A stretch of DNA of 64,000 bases from assembly GCA_019239425.1 (NCBI GenBank), contig JAFAZX010000083.1, positions 62,001-126,000 on the forward strand, given 5' to 3'. Every line of letters starts with the position of its first letter. The first letter of the stretch is position 1. This document shows positions 37,488-45,694 of this stretch, one piece after another. Source of the stretch: Acidobacteriota bacterium (lineage in GTDB: Bacteria > Acidobacteriota > Blastocatellia > Pyrinomonadales > Pyrinomonadaceae). Position numbers and translations under genes: made by a program. The notes under the pieces are model-generated. The model saw only the letters and a list, made by a program, of their open reading frames with translations, searched no databases and had not been told where the DNA came from.

Positions 37488-38174
37488 GTGAGCGAAGCGG
37501 GAAGAGTCAAGTCTTTCGTCAGGGCGAGATTCCCGCGGGCGGTCGCGGCCTACCGCGAAGCCCGCGCGGCCTGGCAGCGCCCCTCGCTCGAAAAGGTCTT
37601 TTCGGAAATCTACCACAAGAACGTCTGGAATGACCCGGAGTCGGTCTCGGGCAGGGGCTCGACCCGCGCGCGCGCCGCGAAGATCATGGCCCGCCTCCCG
37701 CCGCTGCTCGAGGAGCTTCGGGCGCAGACGCTGCTCGACGCGCCGTGCGGCGACTTCAACTGGATGCGGCACACGAACCTCGGCCCCGTCAGGTACGTCG
37801 GCGCCGACGTGGTGCCCGACCTCATCGAACGCAACCGGCGTCTGTACGGCGGCGAGGGCCGAACCTTCCTCGTCCTCGACATCACGAAGGGCCGCCTCCC
37901 GCGCGCCGACGTGATCCTGTGCCGCGACTGCCTGATTCACCTCTCGTTCGCAAGCATCCGGTCGGCCGTCGCCAACTTCAGGAGGTCGGGCGCGACTTAT
38001 CTCGCCTGCACGACGCACACCTCCGTCCGAGAGAACACGGACTGCCCCGACGGTGGCTGGCGTTCCGTCAACCTTGAGCTGCCCCCTTTCAACTTCCCCC
38101 GCCCGCTGGAGCTGCTCGTCGAGGACGAGGAGTTGGGGAAGGGCCTGGGCGTGTGGCGGCTCGCAGACCTCTAG
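37488..38174 (+). CDS. SAM-dependent methyltransferase (class I)
   Basis: 228 residues, GTG start. Motifs: SVSGRGSTRARAAKIMARLP, then motif I with LLDAPCGDFNWM, then YVGADVVPDLIERN, and ADVILCRDCLIHLSFASIRSAV. The DAPCGDFNW signature is characteristic of a small methyltransferase group often found in polysaccharide clusters. Its stop overlaps the end of the convergent GT4 gene by 4 bp. Confidence 0.82.
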   Translation: MSEAGRVKSFVRARFPRAVAAYREARAAWQRPSLEKVFSEIYHKNVWNDPESVSGRGSTRARAAKIMARLPPLLEELRAQTLLDAPCGDFNWMRHTNLGPVRYVGADVVPDLIERNRRLYGGEGRTFLVLDITKGRLPRADVILCRDCLIHLSFASIRSAVANFRRSGATYLACTTHTSVRENTDCPDGGWRSVNLELPPFNFPRPLELLVEDEELGKGLGVWRLADL

Positions 38175-39367
38175 ACGCCCGCGAGCAGACGTTCGACCAG
38201 ACGGTCTATCCCGGCGTCGAAACTCTCCCGGCCGAACCTTCTGCTCGAAGCGACGGCCTGCCGGCTCAGGCGCTCGCGTAAGTTCGCGTCGTCGGCGAGC
38301 GTATGGGTCAGACTCGACAGCTCGTCCGTCTCCTTCCAGCAGAACCCGTTCGTCCCGTGCGCCACGATCTCCTTCTGCCCGCCCGAGCCGTAGACGACCG
38401 GCACCGCGCCCGCCGACATGGCCTCGACGGTCGTGATGCCGAAGTGCTCCTGGCCCGCGGGGTGCTCTTCGGCAGGAAGCCCGAAGCCGGTCGCGTGCCA
38501 GTAGACGGCGGCCCGCCGGTAGAGGTCGCGCAGCTCCCCGAGTTTCGCGTCGAAGTGGAACGTGACGGCGTGCCCTTCCGCGCCGCGGACGAGTGCCCTG
38601 GCGAACTGCGCGGACTCCTCGTCTTTGCCGACGCTGCCCGCGAAGTGAAGTTCCCAGCCCCGACGTCGCAGCTCGTCCATCTGCTTGAAAGTCTCTAACA
38701 GGACGCCCTGCCCTTTGTGGTGGCGCTCCCGCTCGCCCACGTCGGCGATGAAGCGGCCGACGTGCAGAATCAATCTCTCCTTCGCGGACGGCGGCCCCAT
38801 CTCTTCGCACGGCGGGTAGACGACTTCGGCCTCGCGCCCCCACATCCTCCCGACCCACTCCGCCGTGTAGCGCGAGATGGCGACGACGGAAGAGTAGGAG
38901 GCGACCACCTCGCCGACGTCGAAGCCGGTCACACACTTTTCCAGACGGTCTACCAGCGCGTCCTTCGTCCCGGCGGGCCGCGGCGGGGGGCTGTAAGGGA
39001 ACATGCACATCAACACCCCGCGTTCGGCCGGGCACGCGAGTCCGCTCGCGTAGCTGTTGTTGATGAAGAGGTCGAGCTTGAGCTTCTTGATTTGCAGGTA
39101 GTGTTGGAGTGAGAAGGTCGGCGGGCGCTTGCCCCTGACTTTCGCGAGGAGGCGCAGGAGCGGCCCCGGCGCTTCGAGCCGCACGGGGCGGACGCGGCTC
39201 AGGTCTACGCCGAAGAATCGTTCGAGCGCGGCGAGGTCGAGCGGGTCGGCGTGGAAGAGCAGGACGTTGTGGCTCCGGCTCAGGTGCTCGGCTAGGGCGA
39301 GGGTCAACTTCTCCCCGCCGCCCATCGTCCGCATGTGCAGGTTGTAGACGCCGACGTTACCCTTCAT
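38171..39367 (-). CDS. Glycosyltransferase family 4, ALG11-like
   Basis: 398 residues with a GT-B fold. The N-terminus (VGVYNLHMRTMGGGEKLTLALAE) has the MGGGEK loop seen in GT4 mannosyltransferases. LKLDLFINNSYASGLACPAE, ILHVGRF, and a C-terminal donor site (EHFGITTVEAMSAGAVPVVYGSGGQKEIV) with the E-x7-E motif follow. The overall layout recalls eukaryotic ALG11-type alpha-1,2-mannosyltransferases. The protein is expected at the cytoplasmic face of the membrane, working with the other transferases here. Confidence 0.85.
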   Translation of the reverse strand: MKGNVGVYNLHMRTMGGGEKLTLALAEHLSRSHNVLLFHADPLDLAALERFFGVDLSRVRPVRLEAPGPLLRLLAKVRGKRPPTFSLQHYLQIKKLKLDLFINNSYASGLACPAERGVLMCMFPYSPPPRPAGTKDALVDRLEKCVTGFDVGEVVASYSSVVAISRYTAEWVGRMWGREAEVVYPPCEEMGPPSAKERLILHVGRFIADVGERERHHKGQGVLLETFKQMDELRRRGWELHFAGSVGKDEESAQFARALVRGAEGHAVTFHFDAKLGELRDLYRRAAVYWHATGFGLPAEEHPAGQEHFGITTVEAMSAGAVPVVYGSGGQKEIVAHGTNGFCWKETDELSSLTHTLADDANLRERLSRQAVASSRRFGRESFDAGIDRLVERLLAGV

Positions 39368-39415
39368 CCCGCCCGATTATACTCCGGGCCGAACCGGTCT
39401 GACGCGACGCCGAGC

Positions 39416-39877
39416 CTACTGCGGTAGAGAGGCCGCCGACTCCATCAAGGCCTGCTCTCGGGCCGGCCCGATCTCGCCCTCAAGGCCCCACGCGATCCCG
39501 ACGACCGCGCGCACCGCGCCTACGTCGTCGAGCACGGGCAGCGCAATCGCCGCCTGCGCGTCCACGGCCTTCGCGCCCGGCTTGACGCTGCCCGTCTCGT
39601 CCGTCTGCAGGTTGCAGGTCTGCACCGGCGCCCTCTTCGACTGGGCCAGGCCCGCCATCCCCTTGCCGTGCGGCACGCGCGCCACGACCGCCAAGACCGG
39701 CGGCGGGATGTTGTGCGCGGCCGTCAGGTACAGGTCTTCGCCGCGCTGCACGTGGACGGTGCCCGCGACGCCGCCCTGCTCCGCGATGAAGGACTCCAGC
39801 CACTCCTGCTGCGCCTGATTCTTCTCGTACATCCACGCCTCCTCCTCGACGCCCGACGCCGGCCTCACGCGATTCAC
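39416..39877 (-). CDS. GAF-domain protein
   Basis: About 153 residues using the GTG at 39877, which overlaps the upstream stop (GTGA); the first ATG is at 39832. A single GAF domain (GTVHVQRGEDLYLTAAHNIPPP, GKGMAGLAQSKRAPVQTCNL, AAIALPVLDDVGAVRAVVGIAW) with no output domain. Stand-alone GAF proteins bind small molecules or act on oxidised Met. It is the last gene of the ferritin-like operon. Confidence 0.75.
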   Translation of the reverse strand: MNRVRPASGVEEEAWMYEKNQAQQEWLESFIAEQGGVAGTVHVQRGEDLYLTAAHNIPPPVLAVVARVPHGKGMAGLAQSKRAPVQTCNLQTDETGSVKPGAKAVDAQAAIALPVLDDVGAVRAVVGIAWGLEGEIGPAREQALMESAASLPQ

Positions 39878-40815
39878 CGCCCTGCCCTCGACTTTCTCGG
39901 CTCCGGCGCGCCGCCCACGACGGGGACGGACAGGTAGCCGGAGACGTAGGCGCACAGCGCGTCGCCGTCCCAGCCGCCCATCCAGAAGCTGAGCGGCCAC
40001 GTGACGCCCTCGTCCGCGCCGACCTTGTTCGCGCGGACGGTGCCGTTGATGTCCACGGCCCAGCCGTAGGCCTGCAGCGTCAACTGGTGCGCGCGCCGGT
40101 CGATGGGCTTCCCGCCCTGCGACAAGTCCCACCAGCGCCGCAGGATGTTCAACTGGCTGATGCGCGTCTCCAGCGCGGCGCGCTCGACGGGGTTGCGCGT
40201 GCGCTTGAGCAGCTCTTCCAGGTTCCTTTGGCGGATGCGGCGGTTGTTGATGCAGGAGTCGTTGGAGGCGTCGGGCAGGCCCGTGGACTTGGCGACCTCG
40301 ACGGAGTTGTTCGTGAGGCCCTGCGGCTGGCGGCGCACGAGCATCTCGGAGGTGGCCTGCGTGATGGGCAGTTCCGGGTTGTTCGGGTCGAGGAAGTCTT
40401 CGCGGTCGAGCAGGAGTCCGCCGCGCTTATTCCGCACCTGGACGCGCAGGGGGTCGATGGCGAAGAGGTCGTTGCGGATGACGATGCCGTTGCGCTCGGT
40501 GAGCTGCGCCTTGACGAAGGAGACGCGCGCGCCGAGGTACTCGGGCGCGTCGGTGTAGCGGAGCGCCGCTTCGTCGAACCACTGTGCTTTGCGAACCGTC
40601 ACGCCGACGCGCGGGCCGGGGGCGTCCGCGGCGACGCCGAAGCGGCGCTCGACGACGCCCTCCTCGTCCGGCTGCAGGTGGAGGAGGTTGTCGAAGTCCG
40701 GCTCGCCGGCGAGCGCGAAGGTGTAGCCGCTGACGCCGCGCGGCTCGTCCGACGGGTCGGGGTCGGTCGCCATGCGCATCTGAAAGTAGCCTTCGAACGA
40801 GAGATAAAGCCACAT
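39874..40815 (-). CDS. Conserved hypothetical protein in ferritin-like operon
   Basis: 313 residues, no signal peptide, no family recognised with certainty. It opens MWLYLSFEGYFQMRMATDPDPSDEP and appears beta-rich to about residue 150, then helical with SCINNRRIRQRNLEELLKRT. It ends with an Arg-rich tail. It starts 3 bp after the stop of the VioB-like gene and its stop overlaps the GAF gene start, so the three products are made together and may form one pathway or complex. Confidence 0.65.
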   Translation of the reverse strand: MWLYLSFEGYFQMRMATDPDPSDEPRGVSGYTFALAGEPDFDNLLHLQPDEEGVVERRFGVAADAPGPRVGVTVRKAQWFDEAALRYTDAPEYLGARVSFVKAQLTERNGIVIRNDLFAIDPLRVQVRNKRGGLLLDREDFLDPNNPELPITQATSEMLVRRQPQGLTNNSVEVAKSTGLPDASNDSCINNRRIRQRNLEELLKRTRNPVERAALETRISQLNILRRWWDLSQGGKPIDRRAHQLTLQAYGWAVDINGTVRANKVGADEGVTWPLSFWMGGWDGDALCAYVSGYLSVPVVGGAPEPRKSRAGR

Positions 40816-40818
40816 GGT

Positions 40819-42210
40819 TTATTCCCCCCTCCCGACGTTTTTCCAGTGCGCGCGCCAGTCGTCCGAGAGCCGGCGCATGTTCTCGGCCGTGTACCGCAGG
40901 CGCACGATCAAAGGGTCGTCCGCCGGCCGCAGCTCGTAAATCCAGAGGTGTTCGAACTGCCAGGCGAGCACGTCGAAGTACTTCTGAAACTCGCCCCACG
41001 TCTCTTCGGGTTGAGGCAGCACCAGGACGTCCTTCGTAAGCTCGAACCCCGGCCCCGCGTTCCCCTTCTTGTCCTTGAAGGCGGGGAGCTGCGTGAGGGT
41101 CTCGCTCAAAGGGCGGATGAACATCGTCATGAGCGGGAAGAAGATCGCGTTCATGAAGTCCACCCGCTCGTTCAGCGTCCTGGCGCTGCCGTAGAGGAAG
41201 AGCATCATCAGCAGCATCAGCTCGTACGTGAGGTTGAAAAGCTCGGCGAGCTGGCGCGTCTCGGGGCGCGTGATGATGTTCACCTCTTCGGGCGCGGTGA
41301 TGTCCGGGTGCATCTTCGTCAGGGGGTTGCGCACGACGGGGCGCGCCGCGTCGAAGCCGCGCCTCCCGTCCGACATCTCGCCGAGCATGTTCGTGAAGAT
41401 GCAGTAGTGCGTGTGCTCGACGTAGTCGGGCGGCGCCTTGATGCCCTCGCCCTGTTCGATGATCTCGACTATCGCCTCAATCGCGCTCGCGAGGTCTGTG
41501 ACCTGGATGAGGTCGAGGCCGTACTGGCTGAGGTCGTCCATCGAGCCCGTGCCGTAGGGCGTGTTCGGCCCGCCCCAAATCTCCGCGTTAACGTCGCCGA
41601 CGAAAAGGTTCTTCTCGCCGATCTTCCCCGCGACGTTGACGAAGCCCGCCGCGAGACTCTCGTAGAGGTCTTGGACGGAGGTGAACTCGATGACGGACGG
41701 CGGCGCCCCGCGCGCGCCCGCTTTGGCGGCGGCGCGCTCTGTGAAGACGGGCGGGGCGAGGAGCTGCGCGCGCAGCTCCTCGCGGGAGACGCCGCGCGCC
41801 GCGCAGAACTCCGGGCCGGGCAGAGGGTGCGGGGCCTCGAACCCTTGAAAGCGCTTGATAGTCTCTTTGTCGAAGCGCGTCAGCTCGGACTTGATGCCGA
41901 GTTTCCCGTAGCGAGATTCGCGCTGCGGGAAGTTCGGGCGCTGGAAGTAGGGCGTGCCGCCGACGGCCGTGAGCAGGTTGAGCACGAGCCCCATGTGCTC
42001 CATCTCCTGCCGCGCGACGAGCGTCATCAGCGCGCCCCAGCCGCGCGCCTTCTCCAACTGCACCTCGTCGAGCCCCTCGCCCGTCGAGCGCTTCATGGAG
42101 TAGGCGGCGAAGAGGTACTGGCACATCAGGTTGTGCTCCAGCTCCGCCGCGAGGTGCAGCGTGTTGATTAAGTCTTCGCGGGTGTTGAGTTCTATCGCCA
42201 ACTGAGTCAC
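40819..42210 (-). CDS. Ferritin-like domain protein of the VioB/RebD iminophenyl-pyruvate dimer synthase type
   Basis: About 463 residues. The GTG at 42210 is preferred because the promoter placed at 42273-42301 would start transcription near 42266, excluding the TTG at 42276. The N-terminal domain has AAELEHNLMCQYLFAAYSMK and LVARQEMEHMGLVLNLLTAVG, the two Glu-x-x-His di-iron motif helices of Pfam Ferritin-like PF12902. A helical C-terminal half includes LMLLMMLFLYG and DWRAHWKN. In violacein and rebeccamycin pathways such enzymes couple imines. No tryptophan-oxidising partner is present here, so the substrate is unknown. Confidence 0.75.
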   Translation of the reverse strand: MTQLAIELNTREDLINTLHLAAELEHNLMCQYLFAAYSMKRSTGEGLDEVQLEKARGWGALMTLVARQEMEHMGLVLNLLTAVGGTPYFQRPNFPQRESRYGKLGIKSELTRFDKETIKRFQGFEAPHPLPGPEFCAARGVSREELRAQLLAPPVFTERAAAKAGARGAPPSVIEFTSVQDLYESLAAGFVNVAGKIGEKNLFVGDVNAEIWGGPNTPYGTGSMDDLSQYGLDLIQVTDLASAIEAIVEIIEQGEGIKAPPDYVEHTHYCIFTNMLGEMSDGRRGFDAARPVVRNPLTKMHPDITAPEEVNIITRPETRQLAELFNLTYELMLLMMLFLYGSARTLNERVDFMNAIFFPLMTMFIRPLSETLTQLPAFKDKKGNAGPGFELTKDVLVLPQPEETWGEFQKYFDVLAWQFEHLWIYELRPADDPLIVRLRYTAENMRRLSDDWRAHWKNVGRGE

Positions 42211-42272
42211 CTCGAAAGTTGCTGCAACTAAAGGCGTGAAGCTAGAAGGAGTACGAGCAGGAAAACGCGGAA

Positions 42273-42301
42273 ACAATATTGCTTTGCCGGATAAGTGTCA
42301 A
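42273..42301 (-). promoter_or_regulatory. Sigma70-type promoter of the ferritin-like operon
   Basis: On the minus strand: TTGACA (42296-42301), 17-bp spacer, TATTGT (42273-42278). The -35 overlaps a palindrome (42291-42308) and the end of the xrtK gene. Confidence 0.65.
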
Positions 42302-42308
42302 CACTTAT
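42291..42308. promoter_or_regulatory. Palindromic operator candidate over the -35 box
   Basis: ATAAGTGT-CA-ACACTTAT is a perfect 8-bp inverted repeat with a 2-nt centre. It covers the -35 element of the promoter for the ferritin-like operon, a typical repressor position. Confidence 0.5.
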
Positions 42309-43054
42309 TCGGAGACTCGACGCCGGTCTCGGTAGAGTCTGTGAAGGCGGAGGGTGGCGAGCGGGAGGGCGAGGGCGAGCGGGGTCAGCAGCACGAAGAG
42401 CGCGTGCTCCCAGAAGTCGGCCCCGCGGCGGTACGCGCCGTTGAGCAACGGCACCCCTAACGTCGTCGCGTAGTAGACGAGGAGCGGGAAGAGCGACCGC
42501 CGGAGGAGGCCGGCGGTCGGCCCCGGACTTGATTCATCTTCGGGGCCGACCTTCTCGGCGAGCGCGAACAGCAGCAGCAGGAACCCGAAGTAGACGAAGC
42601 TGCCTTCGAGTCGGTGAAGTTCGCCGGGACTCAACCAGCCCACCAACGGCGGCAGCCCGCGCATGCTCAACGCGACGCTGATGCGAACCGCGTTGGCCGC
42701 GAGCGTGGCGAGGTAGGACGCCAGCGCGGCACACGGGATGAACCGCCAGGACATCTCCCGCGAGCGGTTCCACCAAAGCCTGCTCAGCGAGAGCAAGAGG
42801 AAGGCGGTGATGAGAAAATTAACCCCGGCACAGGCCGGCGCGATGACGAAACTGCGGTCGCCGTTGACGTAACCCGCGTGGGCCTCGTATTCGAAGTGCG
42901 CGCCGCTGAACAGCCCGACGGCCGCCGCCGTCGGGGCCAGAATCCAGCGCAGATGCTCGGCGCCCGCCGTCGAGTAGTGCAGCTTGACCGCGGCGGCACA
43001 GAGCACCACCGCGGCCGTCTGCGCGACGCGCCTGGAAACGACGCCCCGGGTCAT
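42305..43054 (-). CDS. xrtK: Exosortase K-type membrane cysteine peptidase/transpeptidase
   Basis: 249 residues from the ATG at 43054, which overlaps the stop of the VIT-VWA gene (ATGA). About seven hydrophobic helices carry the exosortase triad: Cys75 in APACAGVNF, Arg124 in ANAVRIS and His147 in GELHRLEGSFVYF. Exosortases cut C-terminal PEP-CTERM-like signals and pass the protein to a surface anchor. The symbol is given by similarity of layout and by the adjacent SEP-CTERM protein; sub-family assignment is from memory. Confidence 0.78.
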   Translation of the reverse strand: MTRGVVSRRVAQTAAVVLCAAAVKLHYSTAGAEHLRWILAPTAAAVGLFSGAHFEYEAHAGYVNGDRSFVIAPACAGVNFLITAFLLLSLSRLWWNRSREMSWRFIPCAALASYLATLAANAVRISVALSMRGLPPLVGWLSPGELHRLEGSFVYFGFLLLLFALAEKVGPEDESSPGPTAGLLRRSLFPLLVYYATTLGVPLLNGAYRRGADFWEHALFVLLTPLALALPLATLRLHRLYRDRRRVSE

Positions 43055-45057
43055 ACAATCCGCCGCCGCCGCGAGCGGAGGGTCACGTACAGCGCGAGCG
43101 CCAGTGACACGGCGATTAACCAGATGAGTTCCGGCTCGCTCCCCTCCTCTGTGCCCGAGCCCACGGCCAGGTCGCCCACCCCGACGGGAAGAGGCAGCGG
43201 CTGCTTCACGTCCTTCGCAGACCCGTCCGGGTTTCTCACCACCTCGTGCACCGCGATGAAGGAGGTGTACCGGGTCAGCAGGTTGTACTTCAGGCCCAGC
43301 TCGGTAATCTCCCTGACCTTCTCCGGGGGCACGTTGCTTGAGCCGTAGTCCGAGAGCTTGGCGATTCGCGCGCGCGCCCACAGGTAACGCAGCGCGCGGT
43401 TGCCCTCGTCCGGCCGGAAGCCTGCGACGTCAAGGCTCGACCTGTACTCGCCGCGCCCCGTCATCCCGCTCAGCTCGAAACTCCCGGCCACCGCCCCGCG
43501 CCACTTGCCGAAGAGGACGATGGGGCGCTCGGCCAAAAGGTCGGGCAGGACGGCCGGGTGCACGTCGTACGTGTCGAAGCCGACCGAGCGTATCTGAATG
43601 TCGGTCAGGACAGGGGTCTGTATGTACTCGCGGAACTTGTCGGCGACGGCCGCGGCCTCCGACTCCTTGGTCACGATGAACGGCTCGCCCATCCCCGCCT
43701 TCGCCACGCCCTCGATGAGGTAGCGGTTGACCGACGTGCCGATGCCGAACGAGAAGACGTTGCACCGGTTGAGATTCTCGCGGATGTAGTCGAAGACTCC
43801 CTGCTCGCCCGAGACGTAGCCGTCCGTCACCAGCACGACGCTCCGCGAGACGTCCTCCTCCCGCGGGAGTTCCATCGCCTGCCTGACGGCCGCGAGCAGC
43901 TCCGTGCCGCCGCCGCCGCGCTGCTCTTCGAGGAGGCGGATGGCGACCGCCACGTTCTCCTGCGTCGCGGGCAGCGACTTCGGGGAAAGAACCGACGAGC
44001 CGCCCGCGAACAGCACGACGTTGAAGTAGTCCGTGGGGCGCAACTGCCCGATGAGGTCTCTCAGCAACTGCTTCGAGGTGTTCAGCGGGAACCCGTCCAT
44101 CGAGCCGGAGACGTCGACCACGAAGACGTACTCGCGCGCGGGGATGTCGTCGGCCGCGACGCGCCGCGGCGGCTGGGCCATGTAGAGGAAGAAGTTCTCG
44201 CCCTCGCCCTGATAGAGGATGAGGCCGGAGGCGATCTGGTCTCCCGCCAGGCGGTAGCGCAGCACGAAGTCGCGGTTCCCCTGGTAAGGGTCTGAGTCGT
44301 CCAGCCTCAGCGTGGCGACGGTCGGGCTCTGCCACTGCGGGGAGATTTGGTGGGACGCGCAGCTCAGCTCCTGAATCGGCACGCCGGCCGAGATTCTGGT
44401 CGAGAGGTGAAAGGTGCTGCCCGGCTTTTCCCCCTGATGCGTGTAGGGGCTCTTCACCCACTGGTCTTCTTTCGGGGCGGAGGCCTCGGGCTGTGAAGAG
44501 TAGCGCGGGCCGACGACGGTCGGGTAGACGACTTCGTAGACGCCGTCGGTCGGCACCAGCAGTTCGGTGTAGCGAAGCTCGATCTCGATCTCGTCGCCGG
44601 GCATGACGTTCGCGAGGCTCATCGAGAAGACGTTCGGCCGGTTCTGCTCAAGCAGCGACGCGCTCTTCCCCTCCTGCTTCGCCGCCTCGAACTCCTGCTT
44701 CGCCGCCTCCCGCTCTTTAATCTTCGCGACGACGATCTGGTCGCCGACCCGCATCCGCATCGCGTAGACGGCGGCGCGCGTCGAGGCCGGGAAGACGTAA
44801 GAGGCGTGGATGGGCCGCGAGCCCTCGTTCCGGTAGGTCTGCAAAACCTTCACGTCCGCGATGACGCCCGAGACGGCTATCTCGACGCTCGTGTCCTTGA
44901 GCGGCAGGTGGTCTACGGCCGGGTCGCCCTGCACGACGAAGTAGGGCGAAAGGGTCTTGTCTTCCGCCTGCTGCGCGCGGCAGGGAGAGGCGGCCGCCAG
45001 CGCGAGCAGCAACAGCCCGAGACAGCGCGCGCCGAGTTTGATGATGTGGTTCGTCAC
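43051..45057 (-). CDS. VIT and VWA domain surface protein with C-terminal SEP-CTERM-like sorting signal
   Basis: 668 residues. The GTG at 45057 has a GGAG ribosome site 8 nt upstream; the open frame to 45336 runs into a MITE-like repeat and is not used. Signal peptide at 1-28 (LGLLLLALAAASPCRA), VIT domain at about 40-170 (VEIAVSGVIADVKVLQTYRN, PGDEIEIELRYTEL), and a VWA domain with MIDAS DVSGS near residues 312-316 (EYVFVVDVSGSMDG). The C-terminus is a tripartite signal: GSEPE, hydrophobic helix LIWLIAVSLALALYVTL, basic RSRRRRIV. It is probably the substrate of the coupled exosortase. Confidence 0.85.
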   Translation of the reverse strand: MTNHIIKLGARCLGLLLLALAAASPCRAQQAEDKTLSPYFVVQGDPAVDHLPLKDTSVEIAVSGVIADVKVLQTYRNEGSRPIHASYVFPASTRAAVYAMRMRVGDQIVVAKIKEREAAKQEFEAAKQEGKSASLLEQNRPNVFSMSLANVMPGDEIEIELRYTELLVPTDGVYEVVYPTVVGPRYSSQPEASAPKEDQWVKSPYTHQGEKPGSTFHLSTRISAGVPIQELSCASHQISPQWQSPTVATLRLDDSDPYQGNRDFVLRYRLAGDQIASGLILYQGEGENFFLYMAQPPRRVAADDIPAREYVFVVDVSGSMDGFPLNTSKQLLRDLIGQLRPTDYFNVVLFAGGSSVLSPKSLPATQENVAVAIRLLEEQRGGGGTELLAAVRQAMELPREEDVSRSVVLVTDGYVSGEQGVFDYIRENLNRCNVFSFGIGTSVNRYLIEGVAKAGMGEPFIVTKESEAAAVADKFREYIQTPVLTDIQIRSVGFDTYDVHPAVLPDLLAERPIVLFGKWRGAVAGSFELSGMTGRGEYRSSLDVAGFRPDEGNRALRYLWARARIAKLSDYGSSNVPPEKVREITELGLKYNLLTRYTSFIAVHEVVRNPDGSAKDVKQPLPLPVGVGDLAVGSGTEEGSEPELIWLIAVSLALALYVTLRSRRRRIV

Positions 45058-45694
45058 TGGATCAGCTCCATTCTGCCCGCGGGGCACAAGCCCCCGTCCG
45101 GGCGAGCCGAATCCTATGACGCCCGAGAGGCGAGGCTTTATGTCAGCCGCCACAGAACGGGGCGTGCCTGCCCACAGTCGCCCGTCAGGCAGTCCCACCA
45201 CCGGACGTCGTGCGGGAGGGCGCGATGTCCGGCGGGCGAGCCCGTCTGGGTCACGCGCGGCGACCGGCAGACCTCGCGCCCCCGCGTTCGGGACTGAGCA
45301 ATCCGTGCGCTCACAACCCCTCATACCGACTTGCACATTGAACTAAGGCCCCTTCTCGCCGGGAGCGCGGGACACCCTACAGCCCGCCTGAGCGCGTCAG
45401 CGCGAAAGCCGTCAGACTTCATGTCTCAACCTTGAGAGGAAGAGGGAGGCGGTCAGCGTGCTGAAGCACGCTTGCGGGCAGGGATGCCCGCGCTCCCGGC
45501 GAAGAGCCGGCCTTATTTCAATTTGCAAGTCGGTATGAGGACTTAGAGGATGCCGAACGGCTCCGGGAGGACGCGGGAGAGTTCGGTCAACAACCCGACG
45601 TGACCTTTCGACGAGGCGAGACGGCCCCGTCGTCTCCTCATTCGCCCAGACGTCCGGGTAGACGGTGGCCGAACTTGTGTGACTCCATCACCAC
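45058..45694. other. Intergenic region, no gene supported
   Basis: A stretch of 637 bp. It holds the MITE-like element at 45319-45540, described separately. The remaining 45058-45318 and 45541-45694 have no protein-like frame with a ribosome site. The open frames across it are chance products of G+C content. Confidence 0.5.
45319..45540. mobile_element. MITE-like non-coding element with long terminal inverted repeats
   Basis: 222 bp. The outer 24 bp (45319-45342 and 45517-45540, CCTCATACCGACTTGCA and on) match at 23 of 24 positions when inverted. Complementarity continues inwards with mismatches through TCTCGCCGGGAGCGCGGG, giving arms of about 54 bp. No ORF or target-site duplication was clear. 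It lies in a gene-free gap. Confidence 0.65.

Noticed and set aside
37446-39035. Long N-terminal extension of the PIG-L-like gene
   Set aside because: It is antisense to the methyltransferase at 37488 and the GT4 frame at 38171 and has no protein-like features.
42211-42276. TTG start of the VioB-like gene at 42276
   Set aside because: It lies inside the -10 region of the promoter at 42273-42301, so a transcript from it would not include the codon.
45058-45336. Long N-terminal extension of the VIT-VWA protein
   Set aside because: The extension runs into the MITE-like repeat, is Arg/Pro low-complexity, and would place the signal peptide 93 residues inside.
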